A stretch of DNA of 22,968 bases from assembly GCA_024278415.1 (NCBI GenBank), contig JAJRTI010000609.1, positions 1 to 22,968 on the forward strand, read 5' to 3'. The notes under the pieces are model-generated. The model was not told the DNA's origin, searched no databases, and worked only from the letters and a program-made list of their open reading frames with translations. Position numbers and translations under genes: made by a program. Positions 7,598 through 15,491 of the stretch are shown here, in pieces; the stretch's first letter is position 1, and the number at the start of each line of letters is the position of its first letter. Origin of the DNA: Planctomycetota bacterium (lineage in GTDB: Bacteria; Planctomycetota; Brocadiia; JAJRTI01).

Positions 7598-8626
7598 CTA
7601 AGGCGGAAACACGCCGGGATAGGCCGCCGCGATCGCGTCCGCGACGACCTTGTGGCCGGCCGGGGAGAAGTGGATGTCTCGGTGGAAGAACAGCTTCTGC
7701 CCCTCGCGCTGGGCTTCCTGGAATCGCGGCACCAGGTCCAAGAACTCCACCGCGTTCTTGGCCGCCCAGAGCCGCCACTTGTCCGAGAACTCAGGCTCCT
7801 TCGGGTCCGCGTAGCCGGTCGTCAACCTGAACTTCGAGGGCACGGCCATGAGCACAAACCTGGCGCCCGTCGCTTTCACCTCGCGGGCTAAGTTGAGCAC
7901 GAGCCCTGCGCTCAACTCCGACACGTCCGGGTTCTCCACCACCCAGTAGTTCTGATGCTTCAGCCAGTATTCCAAGAGGGTGCGGTGCTTGGCGAGCAAC
8001 TGGTACACGTAGGCCTTGCGCATCTGGATGCGCCACCATCCCTCCTTGGGGCCGGGAATGGCCACGATCCGGCCGTCTTCGCCGCGAAGGGCTTGCCGCA
8101 CCATGCGCCGGTCCCCGGCGATGTCGTTGCTGTAGAGCAGCACGAACACGTGCGTGGGCTTGAACCGCCGCACCTTCGTGCGCCATTGCAGCAGGTAGAA
8201 GATCGGGCTGTAGCTGGACACTCCATAGTTCTTCACCACCGCGTGGCGCCGCGCACGCTCCGCCAGCCGGCCCACGAACGACTCCTCGTACGGCACTTCC
8301 GTCGCGGCCACGAACGAGTCGCCCATGAAGGCCACGCGATACTTGGGGGCGGGACACGGAGCCGCGGCCGAGGGGGCGGCCGGCGCAACGAGCCCCTCCG
8401 CGTCATACCGCACGAGGTGGCCCCCATAGTCGCCACTGGGGTCGTATTTCGTGAACGTGTAGTTGCGCATGGGCGCGTGATGCAGGATCGGGTCCGACAC
8501 CAGGCCCGTAGCGCCATAGCGCAGCCCCAGAAGCCGCAGGCCCAGCTCCACCAACACGAGCCCCACCGCTACGCCCGCCAACACGGCGACTGCGCGGCAA
8601 ATGTGTTTGTGTTTGTATCTGTGCAT
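7598..8626 (-). CDS. Membrane-anchored SGNH/GDSL-like hydrolase
   Basis: The 342-residue protein has one N-terminal membrane helix (about residues 11-34, RAVAVLAGVAVGLVLVELGL) and an SGNH-type body. The nucleophile block reads VAFMGDSFV (Ser104), a later LLYSNDI carries the Asn block, and the C-terminal FFHRDIHFSPAGH (Asp317, His319 or His325) supplies the acid and base. This arrangement is typical of carbohydrate or polysaccharide esterases and O-acetyl-transfer proteins of the GDSL/AlgX type, placed outside the membrane. I chose the ATG at 8626; the open frame upstream to 8734 translates the family A repeat and is probably non-coding. No clear ribosome binding site is seen. It lies 132 bp downstream of the DUF2079 gene on the same strand, separated by a repeat, so co-transcription is possible. 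Confidence 0.8.
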   Translation of the reverse strand: MHRYKHKHICRAVAVLAGVAVGLVLVELGLRLLGLRYGATGLVSDPILHHAPMRNYTFTKYDPSGDYGGHLVRYDAEGLVAPAAPSAAAPCPAPKYRVAFMGDSFVAATEVPYEESFVGRLAERARRHAVVKNYGVSSYSPIFYLLQWRTKVRRFKPTHVFVLLYSNDIAGDRRMVRQALRGEDGRIVAIPGPKEGWWRIQMRKAYVYQLLAKHRTLLEYWLKHQNYWVVENPDVSELSAGLVLNLAREVKATGARFVLMAVPSKFRLTTGYADPKEPEFSDKWRLWAAKNAVEFLDLVPRFQEAQREGQKLFFHRDIHFSPAGHKVVADAIAAAYPGVFPP

Positions 8627-8649
8627 GGTTGGCGCCGGTCGCGCAAAGC

Positions 8650-8717
8650 GGGCTGCGCCCGCAGCCCGGGAGCGGGCGGCCTTTGCCGTCCGTCGGAACG
8701 CGAAGGCGTTCCGCTCC
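8650..8717. repeat. Composite palindromic spacer repeat, family A, copy 2 (inverted)
   Basis: The 32 bp at 8686-8717 are the exact reverse complement of 1801-1832 and include the 7-bp GGAACGC/GCGTTCC hairpin. A neighbouring hairpin pairs GGGCTGC with GCAGCCC (8650-8667, loop GCCC). It lies between two minus-strand genes, as copy 1 does. Confidence 0.85.
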
Positions 8718-8758
8718 GAGTATCTCCGCGCCACGCGGCGAACTGATACCGTTGGAGT

Positions 8759-10642
8759 CTATTCGCGTTTCTCTTCGAGCAGTTTGCGCGCAGTCCGATT
8801 CTCTGGGTCGATCTCAAGAGCCCGTCGCCACGCAGCGCGGGCTTTCTGGGATTCGCCAAGCTCGCGATAGCACAGCCCAAGCAGGGTGTGCAGATACGCC
8901 TTGGGCTCGGCCCGGGGGATGTCCTTCTCCAACAGGCCGACTGCTTCGGCCACGCGGCCCGTCTGCACAAGCATCATGGCCGCGTCCCGCAGCAAGTCCG
9001 CGCGATGTGGCTCGGCCATGTGCCGGCCGCGGGCGCGCTCCCACGTGGCTTCGATGTACGCCTCGAACTCCTGCTCGGAGAACCGGAACTCCGCGCCGGC
9101 TTCGCGGCGGCGCAAGAGCACGAAGGCCGCGTCTCGCTCGATGCATTCGTAGGCCTCGGCCAAGAAGGCTTCGAGCTTGTCCAAGTCGGCCACCACGTGC
9201 TCGATGCCCTCGACCGCGCCGAGTTGCATGTCCAGGAGCACCCACTTCGGCTGCCGCTCTCGTAGGTGCTCCACGTCGCGCACGTCGCAGAGGAACGCCG
9301 GGCGGCCGGCCATGTGGTTCGCGAGATTGAGCGAGCACAGCACGAACGCGCGGGAAGGCACGCGCTCCATGAGGCGCCGCGCAACCGCGCGGCGCGCCGG
9401 CGGCATGGGCGGCGCGCTGTAGGGCTCCGCCCAGGAGAAGCCGACCTGCTGCCGGCCCATCTCCGACAGGGGCAGCCACACCGCGCAACACAGGAGCACG
9501 GCTACGCTCAGCACCGTTGCACCCTGGCGGCCGGGCACGACTTGCGAGACGCGCCGGATGCCGTAAATGGCCGCGTAGAACAGGCCCGGCAGCGCGGCCG
9601 CATGCGTATGGGAGAGCGTGGACGCCATGCCGTATTCGGGCGTGGAAAGCACGTTCATGGCGATGATGGGCAGCGCACACAAGAGCGCGCCAGGGGCGGC
9701 AAGGGGGAGGAGGCACAGGCCGGCGAATAGCCGAACGAGGTGCATGCGAGGCATCGGCTGGAGGGCGATGCCGATCGTGCGCAGGGGATGGCGCACGATA
9801 TGCCACAACGCCTCGCCCATGGTGCCGCCAATGGTTGGGCCGTAGAGCCGCCGCGTCCACGTGACGTCGAACGCCTCTTGGGAAAGGCCGGGCATGATGA
9901 CGCGCACGGACAGCAGGAACCACACCACGGCCAGTCCGAGCACAATCAAGCCGCGTTTGCGGTCCCCACGGAACAGGGCGATGTACAGCCCGAACCCGGC
10001 GAGCACCAGCGGCACGTTCTCTTTCACGCCGATGCTCAGGAGCAGCGCGAGCCACATCCAGCGGAACCGCCGTGTCTCGTAGCAGAGGAAGGTCCAAAGC
10101 AGCAGCGGCACGCTCATGAGGATGGGGCTGAAGCACTCCAGGTTCGCGCCGTGCATGGGCGGGTAGAGCAAGCTGGCCACGCCGAGGAGCGCGCCGGCGG
10201 GGGGGCTGTCGAGCACGTGTGACGCGAGCTTGTAGACGAGCAGCGCGGCCACGGCCATGAGGATGCGCTGCGCGACGATCAGCGTGGCCGGGTGCTGCCA
10301 GAGCGCGTAGATCGGAGCGAGCAGCGCGAGCGTGGGCGACACGTGGTCGCCGAGCGAGTTCGTGCCCACCGCGCCCCAGTAGAGCACGCGGCCCCGGCAG
10401 GTGTTCCAGAGGATGTTCTCGAAGGAGTGGATGTCGCCGAGCGCGATAAAGCTCGAGAGCTTGCGCATGACGAGCCAGCTTGTCGCCACCGCGTACGCCG
10501 CGCCCGCCGCGGCGACCCACCACCCCAGCCGCGTGCTCCCGGCCTCGATTCGGGTTGGATTCTCGTCTCGGACTGATATACTCTGATGTGTCAAATCGGC
10601 GAATCTCGCGGCTACGAACCATCCCTTGAGGAGTGCGTCCAT
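8759..10642 (-). CDS. DUF2079 polytopic membrane protein with C-terminal TPR
   Basis: The 627-residue protein starts with a membrane helix (RLGWWVAAAGAAYAVATSWLV) and has about ten helices over the first ~400 residues. The segment SFENILWNTCRGRVLYWGAVGTN and the following SLGDHVSPTLALLAPIYAL match the DUF2079 signature, a family related to GT-C-type glycosyltransferases. The C-terminal ~90 residues form tetratricopeptide repeats (DAAMMLVQTGRVAEAVGLLEKD and LLGLCYRELGESQKARAAW). A role in moving sugars from lipid carriers is inferred from GT-C topology only. The start is uncertain: ATG at 10642 overlaps the start codon of the divergent gene and has only a poorly placed GAGG, while TTG at 10594 would also keep the first helix. 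The stop is TAG at 8759. Confidence 0.8.
   Translation of the reverse strand: MDALLKGWFVAARFADLTHQSISVRDENPTRIEAGSTRLGWWVAAAGAAYAVATSWLVMRKLSSFIALGDIHSFENILWNTCRGRVLYWGAVGTNSLGDHVSPTLALLAPIYALWQHPATLIVAQRILMAVAALLVYKLASHVLDSPPAGALLGVASLLYPPMHGANLECFSPILMSVPLLLWTFLCYETRRFRWMWLALLLSIGVKENVPLVLAGFGLYIALFRGDRKRGLIVLGLAVVWFLLSVRVIMPGLSQEAFDVTWTRRLYGPTIGGTMGEALWHIVRHPLRTIGIALQPMPRMHLVRLFAGLCLLPLAAPGALLCALPIIAMNVLSTPEYGMASTLSHTHAAALPGLFYAAIYGIRRVSQVVPGRQGATVLSVAVLLCCAVWLPLSEMGRQQVGFSWAEPYSAPPMPPARRAVARRLMERVPSRAFVLCSLNLANHMAGRPAFLCDVRDVEHLRERQPKWVLLDMQLGAVEGIEHVVADLDKLEAFLAEAYECIERDAAFVLLRRREAGAEFRFSEQEFEAYIEATWERARGRHMAEPHRADLLRDAAMMLVQTGRVAEAVGLLEKDIPRAEPKAYLHTLLGLCYRELGESQKARAAWRRALEIDPENRTARKLLEEKRE
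10555..10582 (+). promoter_or_regulatory. Candidate sigma70-type promoter for the transglutaminase-like gene
   Basis: TTGGAT (10555-10560), 16 bp, TATACT (10577-10582), about 58 bp before the ATG at 10641. It lies inside the N-terminal coding part of the divergent DUF2079 gene whichever start that gene uses. Confidence 0.5.
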
Positions 10643-12104
10643 GTCCCTCTCGCGCGTCTGTACCCTATCATGCGCCCTCGTGGCGGTCAACACGCTGGCG
10701 GGGCCCAACTTGGCGGAAGTGGAGAAGAATCTGGGCGTGGAGTGGATGGGCGTGTACATGCAGGGCAAGAAGGCGGGATACGCGAAGTCCGTGGGCGAGA
10801 AGTCGAGTTTCAAGGGCGTGCCCACGTACCGCTTTGCCATGGACCTCACGGTCAAGGTGACCATGCTCGGGACCGCGCAGGAGATTCGCGTGCAGGAAGA
10901 GAAGCACTTCGACCACCAGGGGAAGATGCGCTACGTCGTGTCGAGCATGAGCAGCGCTGTGAACGGCAGGGTGCTGACAAGGACCCGGACCGTCGGGGTG
11001 CTGAAGGGGACCAAGATGGTGCTCACGACGAAGTCGGCCGGCTCGCCCACGACGCAAATCATCGACGCACCCAAGGAGACGCTCGACGACTACTTGGCCG
11101 CGAACCGGCTCGCGGTCGAGGGCGCGAAGGTGGGAGATTCGGTCGCAGTGCACATCTTCGATCCTTCGCTGCGCAGAAGCATCGACGCCACGATGACCGT
11201 GAAGGCCAAGAAGACCATCCTCTTCAACGGCATCGACACGGAGGTCACCGAGGTCGTCACGTTCATGAAGCAGATGGGGGTGAGTTCGACGTCCTACTTC
11301 AACGCTCAGGGGCGCATGCTCGAAACACAAGTCGGCGGCATGTTTGTGCTGCGCGCGGAGAGCGAGGATATGGCCAAGGACGTGAAGGTCGCGTTCGATG
11401 CACTGCGCAGCAGCGTCATTCCCGTGCCCAAACCGATCGAGAACCAATACGACCTCAAGGAGATGACCGTCATCATCACCGGCGTGACGAACCCAGGCGT
11501 GATCCTCGATACCCCGCGGAACACGTACACGAAACTGGGGCCGGGCAAGTATCGCCTCACGACGCGCGTGGAGGATGTGTCCGACCTGCCAGGGCTGACC
11601 CTCCCGGTGACGGACCCTCGCCTGGCCAATGACCTAAAGGCCACCGCGTTGCTCCAGTCCGACAACCCCAAGCTCAGGGCCAAGGCCAAGGAAATCGTGG
11701 GCAACACCAAGGACGCCTGGGAAGCGGCGAAGAAGATCAACTCCTTTGTGTATCACAACGTGCGCAAGGTCGGCACCGCGGCGCTGTCGAACGCCCTAGA
11801 GACGCTGGAGACCATGCAAGGCGACTGCACGGAGCACGCCGCGCTGTTCGTGGGGCTGTGCCGCGCGGCCGGCATTCCCGCACGGGCGTGCACTGGGCTC
11901 GTGTACTGGCCCACGGGAAAGGGGTTCGGCTACCACCAATGGGGCATGGTGTACGTGGGCAAATGGGTGGAGATCGATCCCACCTTCAACCAAGCGGTGG
12001 CGGACCCAACGCACATCAAGCTTGCAGAGGGCGACTTGGCCGAATCGGCCCGGCTCGTGGGCGTCATCAGCACGCTCAAGGTGAAGGTCGTGGAGACGAA
12101 GTAG
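10641..12104 (+). CDS. Exported transglutaminase-like protein
   Basis: The 487-residue protein begins with a signal peptide (MSLSRVCTLSCALVAVNTLAG). The first ~330 residues form a beta-rich region without a recognised enzyme motif. The C-terminal ~150 residues are a transglutaminase-like (papain-fold) domain: a helix AAKKINSFVYHNV, then GDCTEHAALFVGLCRAAGIPAR with catalytic Cys396, FGYHQWGMVYVGKWVEIDPTFNQ with His432 and Asp446. All three triad residues are present, so an active cysteine protease, amidase or cross-linking enzyme is expected in the periplasm or at the surface. GAGGAG lies 7 bases before the ATG at 10641, which decides the start. Stop is TAG and a long hairpin follows. Confidence 0.88.
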   Translation: MSLSRVCTLSCALVAVNTLAGPNLAEVEKNLGVEWMGVYMQGKKAGYAKSVGEKSSFKGVPTYRFAMDLTVKVTMLGTAQEIRVQEEKHFDHQGKMRYVVSSMSSAVNGRVLTRTRTVGVLKGTKMVLTTKSAGSPTTQIIDAPKETLDDYLAANRLAVEGAKVGDSVAVHIFDPSLRRSIDATMTVKAKKTILFNGIDTEVTEVVTFMKQMGVSSTSYFNAQGRMLETQVGGMFVLRAESEDMAKDVKVAFDALRSSVIPVPKPIENQYDLKEMTVIITGVTNPGVILDTPRNTYTKLGPGKYRLTTRVEDVSDLPGLTLPVTDPRLANDLKATALLQSDNPKLRAKAKEIVGNTKDAWEAAKKINSFVYHNVRKVGTAALSNALETLETMQGDCTEHAALFVGLCRAAGIPARACTGLVYWPTGKGFGYHQWGMVYVGKWVEIDPTFNQAVADPTHIKLAEGDLAESARLVGVISTLKVKVVETK

Positions 12105-12113
12105 AGCGGATCC

Positions 12114-12160
12114 GGGGACGCGATGCGGAAGCCGCCGAAGGCGGATCGCATCGTGTCCCC
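12114..12160. terminator. Long hairpin after the transglutaminase-like gene (terminator or repeat)
   Basis: Arms 12114-12127 and 12147-12160 pair over 14 bp with one G-T wobble, and an inner CCGCC-GAA-GGCGG hairpin sits inside. It begins 10 bp after the stop codon. There is no T-tract, and part of it (GGATCGCATCGTG) recurs at 5750-5762, so it may be a spacer repeat that also blocks read-through into lexA. Confidence 0.55.
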
Positions 12161-12251
12161 CGACAGCAAGGTTGGCAACCTTCGGGAGGAGTCTGCGCAC
12201 CACGCGTCCTTGGTTCATGCCTCCGGGCACCCCCCCTTGCCTTTCGGCCGA

Positions 12252-12288
12252 TGTTAGCCTACACTTGTAACAGTATCCTAACATGTTA
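12252..12288. promoter_or_regulatory. Candidate LexA operator region upstream of lexA
   Basis: In the AT-richer spacer before lexA, TGTTAG (12252-12257) is inverted as CTAACA (12278-12283), TGTTA/TAACA also pair over 12252-12272, and TAACATGTTA (12279-12288) is a perfect 10-bp palindrome. LexA genes are usually self-repressed, so one of these may be its site. The motif is not the classical E. coli or Bacillus box. No second copy was noticed before the downstream genes. Confidence 0.4.
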
Positions 12289-12291
12289 TTC

Positions 12292-12320
12292 TTCCACCGC
12301 GGATGTCCGTGATGTACAAT
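12292..12320 (+). promoter_or_regulatory. Candidate lexA promoter
   Basis: TTCCAC (12292-12297, weak), 17 bp, TACAAT (12315-12320). This would give a very short leader of about 14 bases before the ATG at 12341, so another promoter further up, within the palindromes, is possible. Confidence 0.35.
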
Positions 12321-12340
12321 TATCTCCAAGAGGTGTTGCC

Positions 12341-12934
12341 ATGCATCTAACAAAACGGCAATCGGAAATCCTCGAGTTCGTGAAAAACTATCGCCAACGC
12401 CACGGATACTCCCCCACACTTGCGGAAGTCGGTGAGCATTTCGACGTCAACAAGGTGACCGTGTTCGAGCACGTGAGCGCGCTCGTGCGCAAGGGCTATG
12501 TGACGCGCTCCCACGCGGAAGCCCGGTCCATCGTGCCCATCGAGGAAGTGGAAGCCCGGCCCATGACGCCGCTGCCGCTCGTGGGCACCATCGCGGCCGG
12601 CGAGCCCATCGAGGCCATCGAGGAGAAAGAGGTCATCGACGTGGGCGAGTTGCTCGCGACCGACCGCGACTGCTTCGTGCTCAAGGTGAACGGCAATTCC
12701 ATGATCGACGAGCAGATCCGCGACGGCGACTACGTGATCGTGGAGAAGCGCTACACTGCGGACGACGGCGAGACCGCGGTCGCGCTGCTTGAGGACGGCA
12801 CCGCGACATTGAAGAAGATCTATCGTGAGGACGGCCGCATCCGACTGCAACCGGCCAACGCCTACATGGAGCCCCGCTACGTCGACCACATCGAGGTGCA
12901 AGGCGTAGTCGTGGGCGTGCTGCGGAAGTATTAG
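12341..12934 (+). CDS. lexA: LexA repressor (SOS regulator, self-cleaving)
   Basis: The 197-residue protein has both LexA parts. The N-terminal winged helix reads LTKRQSEILEFVKNY, then YSPTLAEVGEHF and TVFEHVSALVRKGYV. The C-terminal S24 peptidase part has the cleavage site in VGTIAAGEPIEA (Ala86-Gly87), catalytic Ser120 in VNGNSMIDEQIRDGD and catalytic Lys158 in TATLKKIY. All residues needed for RecA-stimulated self-cleavage are present, so a functional SOS repressor is expected. Length is that of typical LexA. AAGAGG lies 7 bases before the ATG. The next gene begins 20 bp after the TAG stop, so the radical SAM gene is very probably in the same transcript. The recognition helix (AEVGEHFDVNKVTVFEHVSAL) differs from E. 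coli, consistent with a different operator. Confidence 0.95.
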   Translation: MHLTKRQSEILEFVKNYRQRHGYSPTLAEVGEHFDVNKVTVFEHVSALVRKGYVTRSHAEARSIVPIEEVEARPMTPLPLVGTIAAGEPIEAIEEKEVIDVGELLATDRDCFVLKVNGNSMIDEQIRDGDYVIVEKRYTADDGETAVALLEDGTATLKKIYREDGRIRLQPANAYMEPRYVDHIEVQGVVVGVLRKY

Positions 12935-12954
12935 CAGAGGTGACCCGCGAGCCC

Positions 12955-13926
12955 ATGGCTAGAGACAGAACCATGCGCATCGCTTTTGCTGAACGAAAGG
13001 GCGACGTGCTATCGCACCACGGGCCGTTGCCCTGCATGCACGACGTGCCGTGCATCAACGTGACGCGCGGCTGTTCGTTCAAGTGCAGCTACTGCGCTAT
13101 TCGGCCCAGCTTCGCTCGCGGCGCGCCGGACATCGTCGTGTACACGAACCTGGCCGAGAAGCTGGAGGCGGAACTCGCCCGGCACCGGCATCGCCCCACC
13201 GCGGTGTACTTCTCGCCCTCCTGCGACCCTTTCCAGCCCCAGCGGCAGGTGCTCGCGGCCACGTATGGCGCAATGAAGGCCCTGCTCGAAAACCGCGTCG
13301 GCGTCATGTTCACCACCCTAGGCGTGATCCCAGCGTCGTTCATAAAACTCTTCGAGCAGCATGCGCCGCTCGTGCAGGCGCAGATCACCCTGACCACGAC
13401 GGTGCACGCAATCCAGAAGGCGATCGAGCACAACGCCGCGCCCCCGGCCAAGCGGCTCGACAACATCCGCCAGCTTCAGGCCGCCGGCGTGAACGTGGAA
13501 GTGCGCATCGAGCCGCTCATCCCTGCCCTCACCGATATCGATCTCAACCTGCACCGGCTGTTCGACGACCTGGCCCCATATGCGCCCCTGCGCGCGCCCG
13601 TGAGCTACATGTTCCTGCGCGGGCACAACGAAGAAAACCTGCGGGACGCGTTCAATCGAGGAGCCGCGTTCCAGCGCGTGCTCAGCTACTACGACCTCGG
13701 CTACAAGGTCCAGTTGGAGAACGACAACGCGGAGATCCGCGTGCTGCCGCCAAAATACCGCACTGAAAAGTACGCCGAGATTCGCGCCATGGCCGAGCCG
13801 CTCGGTATCGACGCGTTCATGTGCTCCTGCAAGAACCCCGACTTGTCCCGAGAGCTACGATGCCGGGCAAACCGGGATACCCACTACGCCGAGGCCGCGG
13901 GCCAGCATCTGCTGTTCGCTGTGTAG
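12955..13926 (+). CDS. Spore-photoproduct-lyase-like radical SAM protein
   Basis: The 323-residue protein is a radical SAM enzyme: INVTRGCSFKCSYCAIRPSF holds the CxxxCxxC cluster ligands (Cys40, Cys44, Cys47). The following VYTNLAEKLEAELAR and AVYFSPSCDPFQP resemble SplB and the related Rv2578c-type proteins. SplB repairs a UV thymine dimer in spore DNA. This one has no known substrate, but its position between lexA and a translesion polymerase supports a DNA-repair role (inference). A Cys pair near the C-terminus (FMCSCKNPDL) could bind metal or donate hydrogen. The ATG at 12955 is preceded by GAGGTGA at 11 bases; ATG at 12973 and GTG at 12940 are alternatives. A run of seven T follows the stop (13942-13948) after a GC-rich stretch, which may be a weak terminator. 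Confidence 0.85.
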   Translation: MARDRTMRIAFAERKGDVLSHHGPLPCMHDVPCINVTRGCSFKCSYCAIRPSFARGAPDIVVYTNLAEKLEAELARHRHRPTAVYFSPSCDPFQPQRQVLAATYGAMKALLENRVGVMFTTLGVIPASFIKLFEQHAPLVQAQITLTTTVHAIQKAIEHNAAPPAKRLDNIRQLQAAGVNVEVRIEPLIPALTDIDLNLHRLFDDLAPYAPLRAPVSYMFLRGHNEENLRDAFNRGAAFQRVLSYYDLGYKVQLENDNAEIRVLPPKYRTEKYAEIRAMAEPLGIDAFMCSCKNPDLSRELRCRANRDTHYAEAAGQHLLFAV

Positions 13927-13981
13927 CCAGGCCGCGGTCTCTTTTTTTGTCGGAGTGGTTCGGTATCTATTCGGGCAGACA

Positions 13982-14085
13982 CAGCCCCTTGCCCCTGAGT
14001 TCGTAGCGCGCTCGTAAGAGCCTTCCGCCTGCGCTCTCGCAGAGGCGCCCTTACGGTCGCCACTACAAGCGCCGCCGCGTGCTAC
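13982..14085. repeat. Composite palindromic spacer repeat, family B, copy 2
   Basis: CAGCCCC followed by a core at 14003-14029 that matches 7534-7560 closely, including the GCTC-GTAA-GAGC hairpin. The outer ends are also inverted: GTAGCGCGC (14003-14011) against GCGTGCTAC (14077-14085), with one mismatch. It fills most of the 200-bp spacer before the polymerase gene; nothing else is seen in that spacer. Confidence 0.75.
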
Positions 14086-14126
14086 AAGCACCTCTGAACT
14101 CACCGATGTCTGGAGACGCCTCCTAC

Positions 14127-15362
14127 ATGCGCCAATCGAAAATGACAACCCTTTTCCACGTCGACGTCGACAGCTTCCTTGCCTCTGTGGAGCAGATCCG
14201 CCACCCGGAGTGGCGCGGGCTGCCGGTGTGCGTAGGCGGCACGGCCGACGACCGCAGCGTGGTCGCGTCCGCGTCGCGCGAGGCCAAGGCCCGCGGCATC
14301 CGCACGGCCATGACCATTGCGCAGGCGCGCGCCATCTGCCCCCACGCGATCTTCACCCGCGGCTATTTCCCCCACTACCAGGAAGCGTCCGACGCGATGT
14401 TGCGCGTCATTGGCGACTTCAGCCCGGACTACGAGATGGTGTCGCTCGACGACGTGTACGTGGACATGACCGGCTTCGACCGGCTCTACGGCCATCCGCT
14501 GCCCACCGCGGAGCGGCTCAAGACGCGCATCCACGCGGCCACCGGCTTGGACGTGACCATCGGCATCGGCACGAACAAACTCATCGCGCGGCTCGCCACG
14601 ACCGTGGCCAAGCCGAACGGCATCGCGCACGTCTGGCCGGGCTACGAGCGCGAGTTCGTCGCGCCCATGGCCGTGTCGAAGCTCCCTGGCGTGGGCCCCG
14701 CGATGCAGCGCGAGTTAGAGAAGCTCAACATCCAGACCGTGCGCGACCTCGAGAGCATCCCGGAGGAGATCATGGCCGCCGCGTTCGGCGCGCACGGAGA
14801 ATTGCTCGCCAAGCGCGCACGAGGCGAGGATGCGGCCGTCGTCGTGGAGCGCGGCCTGCCCAAGTCCATCAGCCGCGAGACTACGTTCGAGGACGACACC
14901 GCGGACCGCGGCATCATCGAGGGCATGATCTACTACCTGATCGAGCGCGCCTGCCGCAAGCTGCGCGGGCTCGACGCGAAGGCCAAACGGCTCCAACTCA
15001 AGGTCCGCTACTCCGACTTCCACACCCGCGCCGTGTCCTGCTCCTTCCCCCAAGCGACCGACCAAGACCACGACGTGTTCGACGCGGCCATGGGCCTGCT
15101 GCCCAAGGCGCTCAACCGGCGCATGCGTGTCCGGCTCGTGGGCATCGCGCTGTCGAACTTGCGCGCCGGCGCGGCCCACCAGCGGGACCTCTTCGCGGAG
15201 CGCCGCGCGCAGAAGATGCGCAAGCTGCACGACAGCGTGGACGCGATCCGAGATCGCTTCGGCTTTAGCGCGGTCACCGTGGGCCGGGCCATCGACTTGC
15301 TCGACAAGTTCGACAAGGACGAGCACGGCTTCCGGCTGCGCACCGCGTGCTTGACGCAGTGA
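14127..15362 (+). CDS. dinB: Y-family DNA polymerase (DinB/Pol IV type) with Leu at the steric gate
   Basis: The 411-residue protein has the Y-family layout: palm and fingers from LFHVDVDSFLASVEQIRHPEWRG, the Ala-Arg-rich fingers VVASASREAKARGIRTAMTI, the second catalytic motif MVSLDDVYVDMTGF, the helix-hairpin-helix VSKLPGVGPAMQRELEKLNI, and the little-finger domain SISRETTFEDD onward. HQRDLF near residue 360 fits a beta-clamp binding motif. Asp13 and Asp108 are kept. The aromatic steric-gate residue that follows the conserved Phe is Leu18, and the usual Asp-Glu pair is Asp108-Asp109. It should copy past damaged template bases, and may discriminate poorly against ribonucleotides. ATG at 14127 is chosen because TGGAG lies about 10 bases before; GTG at 14079, ATG at 14106 and ATG at 14142 are alternatives. 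It probably acts with lexA upstream. Confidence 0.92.
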   Translation: MRQSKMTTLFHVDVDSFLASVEQIRHPEWRGLPVCVGGTADDRSVVASASREAKARGIRTAMTIAQARAICPHAIFTRGYFPHYQEASDAMLRVIGDFSPDYEMVSLDDVYVDMTGFDRLYGHPLPTAERLKTRIHAATGLDVTIGIGTNKLIARLATTVAKPNGIAHVWPGYEREFVAPMAVSKLPGVGPAMQRELEKLNIQTVRDLESIPEEIMAAAFGAHGELLAKRARGEDAAVVVERGLPKSISRETTFEDDTADRGIIEGMIYYLIERACRKLRGLDAKAKRLQLKVRYSDFHTRAVSCSFPQATDQDHDVFDAAMGLLPKALNRRMRVRLVGIALSNLRAGAAHQRDLFAERRAQKMRKLHDSVDAIRDRFGFSAVTVGRAIDLLDKFDKDEHGFRLRTACLTQ

Positions 15363-15491
15363 GAAACGCAAGGGGGGAGCGGAGAAACGTAAAGACGTAA
15401 AGGTGCAGAGGTGTAGGGCATGAGGGAGGCCGCCCGCCAACTCCCCCTCGCATCTTTGCGCCTCCGCGCCTGGGCGTCGAGTTCCCCGCCA
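15363..15491. other. Convergent spacer without a gene
   Basis: The plus strand begins with purine-rich direct repeats (AGAAACGCAAG and AGAAACGTAAAGACGTAAAG) and later has CATCTTTGCGCCTCCGCG, which is roughly their inverted form. I see no coding signal. The stretch separates the polymerase gene from a convergent small gene. Confidence 0.4.

Noticed and set aside
13936..13950. Intrinsic terminator with seven T after the radical SAM gene
   Set aside because: The T-run is clear, but I could not find a convincing stem directly before it; not listed as a separate feature.
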